The notes under the pieces were generated by a model. The model ran no database searches. It was given only the letters and a program-made list of their open reading frames with translations, and was not told where the DNA came from. A stretch of 64,000 bases of DNA. It comes from Prevotellaceae bacterium. Its GTDB lineage: Bacteria; Bacteroidota; Bacteroidia; Bacteroidales; Bacteroidaceae. Positions within the stretch are counted from its first letter, which is position 1, and each line of letters opens with the position of its first letter. Made by a program: the position numbers and the translations under genes. The DNA lies in assembly GCA_030531085.1 (NCBI GenBank), contig JAUNOM010000001.1:1-64000 (forward strand), given 5' to 3'. This document shows, in pieces, positions 33,380 to 42,345 of the stretch.

Positions 33380-35269
33380 ATGAATACTCCAGAAATAACC
33401 GAAGATGAGATACGCCGTAGGGCAGGTGAAGTGTTTTCCGCAATGGAGAACCGTTCGACGCTGGCGGAGATGCAGCTGATGAGCAAGGCTTTCAACTTTG
33501 CTATGGAGACTCATAGGGACCAGAGACGTAAGACGGGAGAGCCTTATATAATACATCCCATAGCCGTAGCGCGCATCATAGCGAAGGAGATGCAGCTCGG
33601 GGCGGAGCCTGTCTGCGCGGCATTCCTGCATGATGTGGTTGAGGACACGCCGTGCACGATAGAGAAGATACGCGAGATGTTCGGGGAGAGTGTGGGCTTT
33701 CTTGTCAAGGTGGTTACCAAACAGAACAAGAAGAAGTATGCAATGTCAAAGCAGCTTGATAACTTCAAGCAGATGCTTGACTCTGTACACTATGACATCC
33801 GCGCCATACTTATAAAGCTGGCGGACCGTCTTCACAATATGCGTACACTTGATTCCATGCGTCCGGACAAGCAGATGAAGATAGCCGGAGAGACGGATTA
33901 TTTCTATGCACCGCTGGCTAACAGGCTTGGAATGTACGCTATCAAGATAGAACTTGAGAACCTTTCTTTCCGTTACCGTTGTCCGCAGATATACGAGAAG
34001 ATACTGAGGCTGATAGAGGAGGACAAGGAAAAGGACCGTGTTAAGCTGAAGGCCTTTGAGGATAAGATTGATGATATACTGACATCCAATGGCATTCGCT
34101 ACCGTAGAGAGCTGGTTTACAAGCAGCCTTATAATATTTGGCGCAGGATAAACCAGCAGAAGGTGGACTTCGAGCACCTGGAATGCAGACACTTCACGCA
34201 CATAGTGTTCCCCGAGGATATGTATATGTCAGAGAAGAATATGTGCCTTAACATATATTCCCTACTTACGGACTATTTCAAGGAGCGTCCTAACTCCATC
34301 ATCAACTATGTGGATCAACCCAAGCAGAATGGTTATCAGAGCTTCCACACGCTGCTTTTGTCCGACTATGGCGTGTGGGAGGAGATACATATACAGTCAG
34401 AACGTATGACCAAAAAGTCATATCTTGGCTATCTGATAGAGAATGGTAACCGTAACAAAGTTATCAACGAGTGGCTTGAATCGTTCCGGGCTGTGCTGAA
34501 GGAAGTGGCAAGAAACAGTGAGAAAGGTAAGAGCCTGTTCGTTGAGTCCGTACGCGCTTCGTTTTATAATGATGACATTCAGGTCTACACCCCGGATGGA
34601 AGAGCCATGAAACTGCCCAAGAACTCTACGGCATTGGATTTCGCTTTCGGCATACACACGCACGTTGGAATGCACGCCAAGTACGCAAAGATAAACGGAC
34701 ATCTTGCTTCTGTCAAGACAGTATTGAAGAGGGGAGACAGCGTGGAGATAGGCACTGACCCCAATTCATGGCCGCAGAAGGACTGGGTCAATCACATAAA
34801 GTCATATAAAGCGCTGAAGGGTGTTCATGAATATCTTGACAATAAGCCGCTGCCACAGTTCCACAGATGTCCTTTATGCAACCCTATTCCGGGAGAGGAG
34901 GTAATAGGTTTCAGGGACGAGGCGGACACTATCACCGTGCATCGCCGTGACTGTGCGGACGCTATCAGCCTTGCATCGCAGTTTGGGGACAGCATTGTGC
35001 CTGTGGACTATAAGGAACAGCGCGATGTACTGTATTCGGCAACGCTGACAGCAAAGGCTGTTGACAGGCAGCATCTGCTCAGTGACATCATAGACAGTAT
35101 CTCAAACAAACTGCAACTCAGCATACATTCCCTGCATACTGTTACGGAAGACGAGATAGTCACGTGCACAATCAACTTCATGGTGCACAGTTATCCCGAG
35201 CTGCAGACCATTGTTCAGAGCATATCCAGCATTCCTGATGTTGACGAAGTGACATACAAGAATGAATAA
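33380..35269 (+). CDS. RelA/SpoT-family protein with HD hydrolase and degenerate synthetase
   Basis: 629 residues. The N-terminal HD domain is intact (THRDQRRKTGEPYIIHP, AFLHDVVEDT with His84/Asp85 and Glu88/Asp89), so (p)ppGpp hydrolysis is likely. The synthetase region (about 230-345) keeps GYQSFHT (318-324), but the usual R-x-K...SIYRKM and DLxAVRI segments are replaced by YKQPYNIWRRINQQ and ECRHFTHIVF. TGS (about 400-460) and C-terminal ACT (about 555-629) domains follow. It may be a hydrolase-dominant alarmone enzyme; a second, complete Rel would then be elsewhere in the genome. Confidence 0.88.
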   Translation: MNTPEITEDEIRRRAGEVFSAMENRSTLAEMQLMSKAFNFAMETHRDQRRKTGEPYIIHPIAVARIIAKEMQLGAEPVCAAFLHDVVEDTPCTIEKIREMFGESVGFLVKVVTKQNKKKYAMSKQLDNFKQMLDSVHYDIRAILIKLADRLHNMRTLDSMRPDKQMKIAGETDYFYAPLANRLGMYAIKIELENLSFRYRCPQIYEKILRLIEEDKEKDRVKLKAFEDKIDDILTSNGIRYRRELVYKQPYNIWRRINQQKVDFEHLECRHFTHIVFPEDMYMSEKNMCLNIYSLLTDYFKERPNSIINYVDQPKQNGYQSFHTLLLSDYGVWEEIHIQSERMTKKSYLGYLIENGNRNKVINEWLESFRAVLKEVARNSEKGKSLFVESVRASFYNDDIQVYTPDGRAMKLPKNSTALDFAFGIHTHVGMHAKYAKINGHLASVKTVLKRGDSVEIGTDPNSWPQKDWVNHIKSYKALKGVHEYLDNKPLPQFHRCPLCNPIPGEEVIGFRDEADTITVHRRDCADAISLASQFGDSIVPVDYKEQRDVLYSATLTAKAVDRQHLLSDIIDSISNKLQLSIHSLHTVTEDEIVTCTINFMVHSYPELQTIVQSISSIPDVDEVTYKNE

Positions 35270-35284
35270 AAAATGTTAATATTC

Positions 35285-35315
35285 TTGCAGATAACAATTA
35301 TTAGTTATACCTTTG
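35285..35315 (+). promoter_or_regulatory. Promoter of the sigma factor gene
   Basis: TTG (35285-35287) and TACCTTTG (35308-35315) are 20 nt apart, 88 bp before the ATG at 35403. Confidence 0.68.
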
Positions 35316-35402
35316 CGGAGTGATTATACTCGTAAAAGTTCATCTTTATAAAACAATTATTGCCTATAGGACGACATTTACTTAACTAAAAAGATTAAGA
35401 AA

Positions 35403-36002
35403 ATGAAAAAACTCACTCGGCTTACCGATGAGGAGCTGGTGCTATTGTATGTGCAAGGCAATAACCGCGCATTCGATGAACTGCTTGCCAGGACGCAGAC
35501 TGGTATCTTCTCATATATAATATTTATCGTACATAATGAGGAAGTGGCGAACGATCTCTTCCAGGAAACCTTCCTAAAGGCTATTACCAAGCTGCAGGAG
35601 GGCAAGTATTCCATTACGGGAAAGTTCAATGCGTGGATGATACGCATAGCCCACAACACCATCATAGACTGGTATCGCAGACAGAGGACGCAGAACTTTG
35701 TCGACACATCCGTTGAGGATATGACGATAGCGCAGATGAGTGACACGGAGCTTATGGAGACTTCATGCGAGGATTTGCTTGCCAACAACCAGGTACTTGC
35801 CGATGTGCGCAGCCTTATGGACAGCCTGCCGGAGACGCAGCGCGAGGTGGTTCAGATGCGTTTCTATCAGAATTACTCCTTCAAGGAGATTGCGGAGCTT
35901 ACCGGTGTCAGCATAAACACAAGTCTGGGGCGTATGCGCTATGCTCTTATCAATATGCGCCGTCTTGCCAGGGAGCATAATATACAGCTGCAGTTCGCAT
36001 GA
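35403..36002 (+). CDS. RNA polymerase sigma factor, sigma-70/ECF family
   Basis: 199 residues. Region 2 is seen as DEELVLLYVQGNNRAFDELLAR and NEEVANDLFQETFLKA with FNAWMIRIAHNTIIDWYRR; region 4 as LPETQREVVQMRFYQNYSFKEIAELTGVS. Regions 1.1 and 3 are missing, so it is an ECF-type factor. No anti-sigma gene is adjacent, which is common for constitutively made Bacteroidetes ECF factors. The regulon is unknown. A strong two-way terminator follows. Confidence 0.9.
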   Translation: MKKLTRLTDEELVLLYVQGNNRAFDELLARTQTGIFSYIIFIVHNEEVANDLFQETFLKAITKLQEGKYSITGKFNAWMIRIAHNTIIDWYRRQRTQNFVDTSVEDMTIAQMSDTELMETSCEDLLANNQVLADVRSLMDSLPETQREVVQMRFYQNYSFKEIAELTGVSINTSLGRMRYALINMRRLAREHNIQLQFA

Positions 36003-36047
36003 CATAGTGTCGCTCACGCATATTCGTAGCGGTGGCGGCATAGCAAT

Positions 36048-36094
36048 AAAAACAGGTATTCAGTATGGGTTAGGCTTACTGAATACCTGTTTTT
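36048..36094. terminator. Bidirectional terminator between sigma factor and rpe
   Basis: Perfect 18-bp arms (36048-36065 and 36077-36094) begin with AAAAACAGG and end with CCTGTTTTT around an 11-nt loop, giving U-tracts in both directions. The flanking genes are convergent. Confidence 0.9.
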
Positions 36095-36121
36095 AGTATA
36101 TGCAAACGGCGCTATGCTGTT

Positions 36122-36769
36122 TTACAGTCTGCGTAATTGCGATATCACCGCATGAGGATCACTTGCGTTGAACACGTAGCTGCCCGACACAAGCACGTCT
36201 ACGCCGGCCGCAACGAGCCGTGGCGCCGTCTCTCCCTGTACTCCTCCGTCCGCCTCGATGAGCGCTTTGGAGCCAGATTCGGTTATCATCCGCTTCAGGC
36301 ACATGGCCTTTGCTATGGTGTTCTCTATGAATTTTTGTCCCCCAAATCCCGGGTTCACGCTCATCAGCAGCACCATGTCCACATCATTTATGATGTCCTC
36401 CAGGCAGCTTACGGGTGTGGCAGGGTTGAGAGTCACGCCTGCCTTCATTCCGGCATCGTGTATCTCCTGTATCGTTCTGTGCAGGTGTGTGCACGCCTCG
36501 TAGTGCACATTCATCATCATGGCTCCCAGTTTCGCCGTCTGCTTGATGTAACGCTCCGGGCTGTTTATCATATAGTGCACGTCCAACTGCTTGGTGCACG
36601 CCTTGGCCACAGCCTCCAGCACGGGGAAACCGAAAGATATGTTAGGTACAAAGGAGCCATCCATGACGTCAAGATGAAGCCATTCGGCCTCGCTTGTGTT
36701 TATCATTTCAATGTCGCGGTCCAGATGCAGGAAGTCCGCAGCAAGAAGTGATGGTGATATTATTGCCAT
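36122..36769 (-). CDS. rpe: Ribulose-phosphate 3-epimerase
   Basis: 215 residues, a (beta/alpha)8 enzyme of the pentose phosphate pathway that interconverts ribulose-5-P and xylulose-5-P. SPSLLAADFLHLDRDI, LHLDVMDGSFVPNISFG, MSVNPGFGGQKFIENT and IEADGGVQGETA are the expected metal- and phosphate-binding motifs. Start MAIISPSLLAADF is typical. Confidence 0.96.
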   Translation of the reverse strand: MAIISPSLLAADFLHLDRDIEMINTSEAEWLHLDVMDGSFVPNISFGFPVLEAVAKACTKQLDVHYMINSPERYIKQTAKLGAMMMNVHYEACTHLHRTIQEIHDAGMKAGVTLNPATPVSCLEDIINDVDMVLLMSVNPGFGGQKFIENTIAKAMCLKRMITESGSKALIEADGGVQGETAPRLVAAGVDVLVSGSYVFNASDPHAVISQLRRL

Positions 36770-36853
36770 TGTCGGGTGTGTCTTGTCTCTTATGGTGAAA
36801 CGTTTTTAGTGTTCTTTCTCTGATACCGGTATCCTTACAGGTGCCGCGTGCCC

Positions 36854-36982
36854 TCAGTTCAGGCAGAAGGGTATGTACTTCCCCTCAACGAGTATAGGGC
36901 GGTAGGTGTAGGCAAACTGTCTGATTATCTCAATAGTGGCCTTGGATGGTGTGAATGAGTAAGTGGAGTAACGTTGTTTCAT
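36854..36982 (-). CDS. Possible small protein, 42 aa
   Basis: An ATG at 36982 opens a 42-residue frame starting MKQRYSTYSFTPSKATIEII and ending ...GKYIPFCLN. The composition is protein-like, with a predicted helix followed by a Tyr/Pro-rich end, and it lies in an otherwise empty 420-bp gap between rplT and rpe. No family is recognised and no strong promoter was found. The rest of the gap, about 36983-37190, shows nothing recognisable. Confidence 0.4.
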   Translation of the reverse strand: MKQRYSTYSFTPSKATIEIIRQFAYTYRPILVEGKYIPFCLN

Positions 36983-37190
36983 AGGCGTGATAATGATGGT
37001 GTTTCTTTTCTGTTATAGTCTAATCCCATTGCCGTGTGCATCGTATGTCATGAATGTGCACACATTAAAGTAACGCTCTCCGTGCGCAAATATTATACTA
37101 TCTCTGATGTTTTTACAAAAAAATAGCAGCAACCGCAATCTCACATCGCAGTTACTGCACAAAAAGGTATGGTAATATGTGTTCGTCTAA

Positions 37191-37535
37191 TTACTTAACC
37201 TTGCCCACGATGGCCTTGAAAGCCTCGGGGTTGTTGACGGCGAGGTCAGCGAGCACCTTACGGTTAATCTCGATTCCTGCCTTGTGAAGCAGACCCATGA
37301 GCTGAGAGTAGCTGAGTCCCTCCATGCGTGCGGCAGCGTTGATACGCTGAATCCACAGTGCGCGGAATGTACGCTTCTTGTTCTTACGGTCACGGTAAGC
37401 GTAGGTAAGACCCTTCTCCCAGGTGTTCTTGGCTACAGTCCAAACGTTCTTGCGCGCTCCGTAGTAACCTCTGGTAAGCTTCAAAATTCTCTTGCGCTTC
37501 GCACGGGAAGCGACATGGTTCACTGATCTTGGCAT
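37191..37535 (-). CDS. rplT: 50S ribosomal protein L20
   Basis: 114 residues. [19 protein letters not shown], the basic [14 protein letters not shown] and [20 protein letters not shown] are the conserved L20 core. It assembles on 23S rRNA early in 50S formation. Last gene of infC-rpmI-rplT, 44 bp after rpmI. L20 represses this operon in other bacteria. Confidence 0.98.
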   Translation of the reverse strand: MPRSVNHVASRAKRKRILKLTRGYYGARKNVWTVAKNTWEKGLTYAYRDRKNKKRTFRALWIQRINAAARMEGLSYSQLMGLLHKAGIEINRKVLADLAVNNPEAFKAIVGKVK

Positions 37536-37579
37536 AGTTTTTTACTTTCTTTTACAAAAAGGTTCGACAATAAGGTTGA

Positions 37580-37777
37580 TTAACGGAGACACAGCAAGTC
37601 ACGAACCTGCTTAAGGTTAGACCTGTCGACGAGTGTAGAGCCGAGAAGGTTACGCTTTTGCTTCTTTGTCTTCTTGGTAAGAATGTGGCTGTGGTAAGCG
37701 TGATGTCTCTTTACCTTACCTGAACCGGTGAATGCGAAACGCTTCTTTGCACCGGAGTTTGTCTTTACTTTTGGCAT
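37580..37777 (-). CDS. rpmI: 50S ribosomal protein L35
   Basis: 65 residues, highly basic: [41 protein letters not shown], and a C-terminus that ends in CLR. Length and pattern are those of L35. Lies between infC and rplT, the usual order. Confidence 0.97.
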   Translation of the reverse strand: MPKVKTNSGAKKRFAFTGSGKVKRHHAYHSHILTKKTKKQKRNLLGSTLVDRSNLKQVRDLLCLR

Positions 37778-37860
37778 TTTTTCTTGTGTTTAATTAATTA
37801 TTAATATAGGTGGCAACGCATATACCGGGCGTTACTCACTCAATTATCCTTCTTTGTGGG

Positions 37861-38556
37861 TTATCCCTCTGTCGCTGTCTCGCGCAGTTTGGCGAGAGCC
37901 TCTATTCCCTTAGCGCTTGCAGCAAGACCGTCTCCCTCTGCAATGTCCTCCATTGCAGCGTTGTTGCTGGCCTCTGCCTCACGGCGCTCACGGTCCATTT
38001 TCTGCTGACTCTTCTTTGCCTGTCCCGCTTTCTTGGGCGCAATGAAGAGGAACATCTTCTTTCCCTCGAGCTTTGGCATCTGCTCCACCTTGCCCAACTC
38101 TTCAAGATCGTTGGCGAAACGTAGCAGAAGCACCTCTCCCTGCTCCTTGAAAAGGATGGAGCGCCCACGGAAAAACACGTACGCACGCACCTTGTTTCCC
38201 TCCTCAAGAAATTCCTTCGCGTGCTTCAACTTGAAGTTATAGTCGTGCTCATCGGTCTGCGGTCCGAAGCGAATTTCCTTAACTTCCACCTTTACCTGCT
38301 TCTGTTTCATCTCCTTAGCTTTCTTCTTCTGCTGGTAGAGGAACTTGGAGTAGTCAATGATACGACAAACAGGTGGCTGCGCATTTGGACTTATCTCTAC
38401 GAGATCAACACCTTTTTGGTGTGCTATGTCCAAAGCCTGCTTTGTTGGCATAACGGTTGCGCCGTTCTCGTCTACAATTCTTACCTCACGCACACGTATC
38501 TGTTCATTGATGCGGTATTGGTTTTTAGGGTTTTGTTTTCTGTTGTCTGTTCTCAT
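37861..38556 (-). CDS. infC: Translation initiation factor IF-3
   Basis: IF-3 binds 30S and proofreads initiation. Motifs are [19 protein letters not shown] (N-domain), [36 protein letters not shown] and [11 protein letters not shown] (C-domain). The start is placed at MRTDNRKQ (38556, 231 residues). An ATG at 38604 also fits the frame but lies only about 6 nt after the predicted transcript start (-7 box at 38617-38625). A non-standard start nearer the YRINEQ core, as in E. coli infC, is also possible. The C-terminus has an extra Ala/Glu-rich tail of about 45 residues. Confidence 0.95.
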   Translation of the reverse strand: MRTDNRKQNPKNQYRINEQIRVREVRIVDENGATVMPTKQALDIAHQKGVDLVEISPNAQPPVCRIIDYSKFLYQQKKKAKEMKQKQVKVEVKEIRFGPQTDEHDYNFKLKHAKEFLEEGNKVRAYVFFRGRSILFKEQGEVLLLRFANDLEELGKVEQMPKLEGKKMFLFIAPKKAGQAKKSQQKMDRERREAEASNNAAMEDIAEGDGLAASAKGIEALAKLRETATEG

Positions 38557-38616
38557 TAACTGTTTTTGGGATTGTACGTTATTGTACTTTTGTATGCTTT
38601 TCATGTAAAAAGCTGT

Positions 38617-38646
38617 GCAAAGTTAGTAAATTTTATTTGAACACAA
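38617..38646 (-). promoter_or_regulatory. Promoter of infC-rpmI-rplT
   Basis: Minus-strand TTG (38644-38646) and TAACTTTGC (38617-38625), 18 nt apart. The predicted start near 38610 helps to decide the infC start. Confidence 0.68.
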
Positions 38647-38825
38647 AGTGTATCTGTCTTATTAATTTATGTATTTTAAAGTCTTTTAACAGTATTCGGT
38701 TCATATTTGGTTCAAACGCCAAGAATAATGCCTTGTAATGACATTTTTTCTCCTTTGTTACGGCGAATATTACAGTGCAGTCTCGGGTTGTAATCAACTA
38801 TGATTTCTGCATTCGGTGGCATAAG

Positions 38826-39279
38826 GCCGTTTTGACAAATCGTTACTTTTTCCCCACTTTTTGTGACGTTTTGCTTTTTCAGGAATGTCGTCCTCACTCT
38901 GCATTCTGGAGAAAAAGATGTCGTTATAAATCCTTTTCGAGGATGAAAAATGCGAGTTCGCCCGCAATGTGATAGAGATTACTCAGTGATTTGATAGAGA
39001 TTGCAGTGTAATCACTATCTTATTGCAATGTAATCTCTATCATATTACAAGGCAAAAGACGCTAAAAATGGCTCAAAAACGGTCTTTTCGGGGCGTTTTT
39101 ATATGCCTTCTCTAATTCTATATCTGCTAACTGTGTGATGTATAGGATGTTATCTCTAATCTCGGAGGATGCGCTGTACGCGGCCGTCAGGAAATAATTT
39201 TGAAACGATGGCATTCTCCGCAATCGCAAAAAATCAAAGTGTCAGAAAAGAGGCCGTTTTTGTGACACTTTGATTTTTG
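38826..39279 (+). repeat. Non-coding repeat, copy B (about 455 bp)
   Basis: Same module order as copy A. It opens with TTTTGACAAATCG and TTTTTGTGACGTTTTGC (the hairpin is partly decayed here), then GCATTCTGGAG (about 38900). Two or three GATAGAGATT / AATCTCTATC segments (38970-39050) follow. The conserved stem CGGAGGATGC/GCATTCTCCG (39163-39220) encloses CGCTGTACGCG and TAATTTTGAAA. It closes with a perfect 16-bp stem, AAAAATCAAAGTGTCA/TGACACTTTGATTTTT (39229-39278). It occupies the gap between the infC promoter and the end of the GH2 gene, 746 bp with no gene. Confidence 0.8.
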
Positions 39280-39350
39280 CGCATTGTCTCGCGACTGTCG
39301 GTCAGATGCACACAAAACGGGCGGCAGATGCTGCTGCCGCCCGTTAGCGC

Positions 39351-42146
39351 TTACTTGAACGAGAACCACAGTTTAAGGCGCAGTCCGTCGTCTCCCTTGT
39401 TTATGCGGACATTTGCCGGCTGTGCCTGTGGGCCGAGTTGCTCTATCGGCTTGTATGAGCGCATAGCGGGAATGTCAAGCAGGAAGGATATGTCTCCGTC
39501 CGGAAATGGCTGCATAGTGTCCTCTCCCTTGCGCCTCTGGTGCGGCTCCTCGGGTGTGAACAGTCTCAGGTACAGTCCGTCTGTCTCGCTCATTATGCTG
39601 ACATCCGCATTGTCCGAGAGCAGCGTTGCCCACCGTGTGTCGCCGTGATAGCCCTTGAACTCGGGGTATACCAGCCGTCCTGTGCTCTCGCCCGTGATGG
39701 TGTTGTTGTAGTCCTTCTGCCACAGTCCGTAGCATTGCCCACGGTATCTGTTGCGCCATACGCGGTATGGGCCTCGTCCCAGCCACCTTACACCCTTTAT
39801 CTGTTCCTCGGGATAGTTGAAGGAGAAGCCTATGTTCCCTACAGGAGATGTGATAAAGTCACCCTTGAAGCCGCCTCCGTCGCGGCGGTTCAGCATGAGT
39901 ATGTCCATGCCCAAAGTGCCCTGCGGAGTCATTCTCCATACTATGGAGTCCACAGCGCCCGTGTAGTGCGCCACCAGCAGTGCGTCCTTGCCGTCCTGCC
40001 TGTGCGCTATGCTCTTCAGAGTCATTTTCATGCCTACTGGCATAGGTCCTCCGTCAAGCGGCATTCTCTTTCCCTCACGGCTCACCTCTGCCAGCATACC
40101 CGTTGTCATGTCAAAGCGTGCGGCCACTCCTCCGCCCTCCAGCACATCGTCATGTCCGCTTGCCTGGGTTGCGGCCGTGGCGGTGTGGCTGTGCTTGGCC
40201 GCATGGTATGTGGCGGCCCTGTTCATCGGGAAACTCCATTGGTTGATGGTATCGCCGTTGGCGTTGAGGGCTGTGAGCCACAGGATGTCGCCTTTGCTGA
40301 AGTCATCAGGCAGCTTCATCCTTGCCCTTCCAGCCTCTCCCGGGCCTATTTGCGGCAGTGTCACCGTTCCCTCCGCCAGTGTCTCGCTCTGTCCGCCGTA
40401 TAGTGGCGCCGCCACTGTCTGCACCTTGTACGCCATGGTGCAGTCTTTTAGGGACGTGAACAGATAGTCATTGCTTACTAAGAAACTGCCGTTGAAGGAG
40501 GAAGTGATGGCAAGTGGCGCTATCTGTATTGGTGACCACACGTCTCGAACGGTGTACCAGCTGCCCTCTTTCTCACGGTGTGGGCCCACAATCCCGTCGG
40601 GCGCGTTTGGTCCGTCGGTATCTATTATGCCGTTCAAGTCCGTGCGTACTATCCCCTCATCGGCCCATGCCCATATAAATCCGCCAGAGAACAGAGGGTT
40701 GCGCTTGTAGTTTGCCCAATAGTCGTCAAGCGATGCTCCTGCTCCCTTGTCGTACTGCGCGTGCAGGAACTCTGTCGGCATGAACACATCATGGCCGTTT
40801 GCCAGCCGTCCCACGCCTGTCTGGTAGGCAGGATAGTGGTGTGTGTCAACGTCATTGGCCATGGCCCATGCGTGCACCACATGGCGGCGTTGCGGGTCAT
40901 AGTGCGTGAACAGGGTGTCCAGTGCGTTGTTGAAGCCTCCCTCGTTGCCGTTACCCCATACGAATATGCACGGGTGGTTGGCGTCATGTGTCACCATCTC
41001 CCTTACAATGCGGCTGCCTGCCGCTGTGCTGTAGCTGTTCTGCCAGCCTGGTAGCTCGTTGAAATAGAGGATGCCGAGTGAGTCGCACAGGTCAAGCAGA
41101 TGGCTGTCAGGCGGATAATGTGACCGTATGGCGTTGGCGTTCATCCCCTTTATCAGCTTCAGGTCCTCCAGATCCATGCGTCTGCTTGTTGTGCGTCCGG
41201 TCTCAGGATAGCAGCAGTGGCGGTTCACACCCTTGATGATGATGCGCGTTCCGTTGATGTAGAAACCGTCATGCGGACGGAAGTCCATGGTGCGGAAGCC
41301 TATGCGCTCCTGCGTCTCGTGCACTGTGCTGCCGTCAGGCGCCAGCAGTCTCATTCGCACGGTGTACATATTGGGCTGTTCAGGGTTCCACTGCCTGACG
41401 CCTTTCCATTCGGTCACCACCGTTTGCGTCTCCAATGCCTTCAGCTCTGATGTCTGTGTGCCAGCCCCTTCCACCGTTGTCTGCAACCTGTATCCCTCTC
41501 CAAGCTGCGGAATGGTGAGCCTCATGGACAACATTCCGTCACCGCGCGCGTCTATTCCGGCATGGGCTATGTGTGTCTGCGGTGTGGCCTTGAGCCATAC
41601 GGGGCGGTATATTCCACCGAACAGCCACCAGTCGGCTCGCCGTTCGGCAGCATTGACACTGCGGTCCTTTGACTGTTTCTCCACGATGACCTCCAGAGTG
41701 TTCCTGCCCCCATAGCGCAGCAGGTGTGATATGTCATAGCTGAAGGCGGTGAAGCCGCCCTGATGCTCCGCTCCGGCCTCATGCCCGTTTACGGTCACGC
41801 GTGCGTCTGTCATCACTCCCTCAAACACTATGTCCACCTTACGGCCCTTCCAGTTCCTGGGTACTGTGAATGTGTGGCGGTAATGGCCTGTCTCATCGCT
41901 TGCGCGGCCGTCCTTCTTCTTGTAGTATCTGCCGTATGTGTATTCTCCGAAGCCCTGCATCTCCCAGCATGAGGGCACGTTGATCTTCTTCCAGCGTCCG
42001 CTGTTCATGCCTTTGGAGCAGCGGAAGTTCCATTGTACGGTGTGGTCTGCGTCCGTACCCGACAGGTACTTTGTCTCCGTCTGTTGGCAATAGGCGGAGA
42101 GACAGGTACACATCATGCTAAGCAGTAATGCTGTGTAGCGTTTCAT
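39351..42146 (-). CDS. Exported glycoside hydrolase family 2, beta-galactosidase-like
   Basis: 931 residues from MKRYTALLLSMMCTCLSAYCQQ, a signal peptide; the 29 codons upstream in frame are not preceded by translation signals and run into the promoter. Domains in order are GH2 sugar-binding (about 55-190, with FEGVMTDARVTVNGHEAG), Ig-like sandwich, TIM barrel, further sandwich domains and a C-terminal beta-galactosidase small-chain-like region (GRGPYRVWRNRY). The acid/base glutamate is in WGNGNEGG; the nucleophile is probably Glu of FMPTEFLHAQ; GGFIWAWADEG is the conserved barrel motif. It would cleave beta-linked galactose or similar sugars in the periplasm. No PUL partner genes are adjacent. 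Confidence 0.9.
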   Translation of the reverse strand: MKRYTALLLSMMCTCLSAYCQQTETKYLSGTDADHTVQWNFRCSKGMNSGRWKKINVPSCWEMQGFGEYTYGRYYKKKDGRASDETGHYRHTFTVPRNWKGRKVDIVFEGVMTDARVTVNGHEAGAEHQGGFTAFSYDISHLLRYGGRNTLEVIVEKQSKDRSVNAAERRADWWLFGGIYRPVWLKATPQTHIAHAGIDARGDGMLSMRLTIPQLGEGYRLQTTVEGAGTQTSELKALETQTVVTEWKGVRQWNPEQPNMYTVRMRLLAPDGSTVHETQERIGFRTMDFRPHDGFYINGTRIIIKGVNRHCCYPETGRTTSRRMDLEDLKLIKGMNANAIRSHYPPDSHLLDLCDSLGILYFNELPGWQNSYSTAAGSRIVREMVTHDANHPCIFVWGNGNEGGFNNALDTLFTHYDPQRRHVVHAWAMANDVDTHHYPAYQTGVGRLANGHDVFMPTEFLHAQYDKGAGASLDDYWANYKRNPLFSGGFIWAWADEGIVRTDLNGIIDTDGPNAPDGIVGPHREKEGSWYTVRDVWSPIQIAPLAITSSFNGSFLVSNDYLFTSLKDCTMAYKVQTVAAPLYGGQSETLAEGTVTLPQIGPGEAGRARMKLPDDFSKGDILWLTALNANGDTINQWSFPMNRAATYHAAKHSHTATAATQASGHDDVLEGGGVAARFDMTTGMLAEVSREGKRMPLDGGPMPVGMKMTLKSIAHRQDGKDALLVAHYTGAVDSIVWRMTPQGTLGMDILMLNRRDGGGFKGDFITSPVGNIGFSFNYPEEQIKGVRWLGRGPYRVWRNRYRGQCYGLWQKDYNNTITGESTGRLVYPEFKGYHGDTRWATLLSDNADVSIMSETDGLYLRLFTPEEPHQRRKGEDTMQPFPDGDISFLLDIPAMRSYKPIEQLGPQAQPANVRINKGDDGLRLKLWFSFK

Positions 42147-42202
42147 TGTTTCTTCTTTAGTTTTGTTAGTTAGTACTGTAGGTGTGTTTATGTAATTCAG
42201 TT

Positions 42203-42233
42203 GCAAATATACAATAAAATGTTGACATGACAA
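42203..42233 (-). promoter_or_regulatory. Promoter of the GH2 gene
   Basis: Minus-strand TTG (42231-42233) and TATATTTGC (42203-42211), 19 nt apart, about 50 nt before the ATG at 42146. Confidence 0.7.
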
Positions 42234-42270
42234 AATATTTGCTGTGAATGTTACTGTTGCGCAACCTGTG

Positions 42271-42318
42271 GGTATAAAAACAGCGTGTCACGGAACTGGA
42301 AATGTTCCGTGACACGCT
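42271..42318 (-). terminator. Rho-independent terminator of the Phe/Tyr operon
   Basis: Perfect 15-bp arms AGCGTGTCACGGAAC (42282-42296) and GTTCCGTGACACGCT (42304-42318) with a 7-nt loop. On the minus strand the stem is followed by GTTTTTATACC. It lies 28 bp after tyrA. Confidence 0.92.
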
Positions 42319-42345
42319 CATGCTGGTGGTATTGCTTTCTTCGGG

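Noticed and set aside
33305..33631. 108-residue minus-strand frame over the relA/spoT promoter
   Set aside because: It overlaps a consensus promoter and the start of a well-supported gene in antisense.
38712..38897. 61-residue minus-strand frame
   Set aside because: It lies over the start of copy B and its residues are the same repeat-derived peptide.
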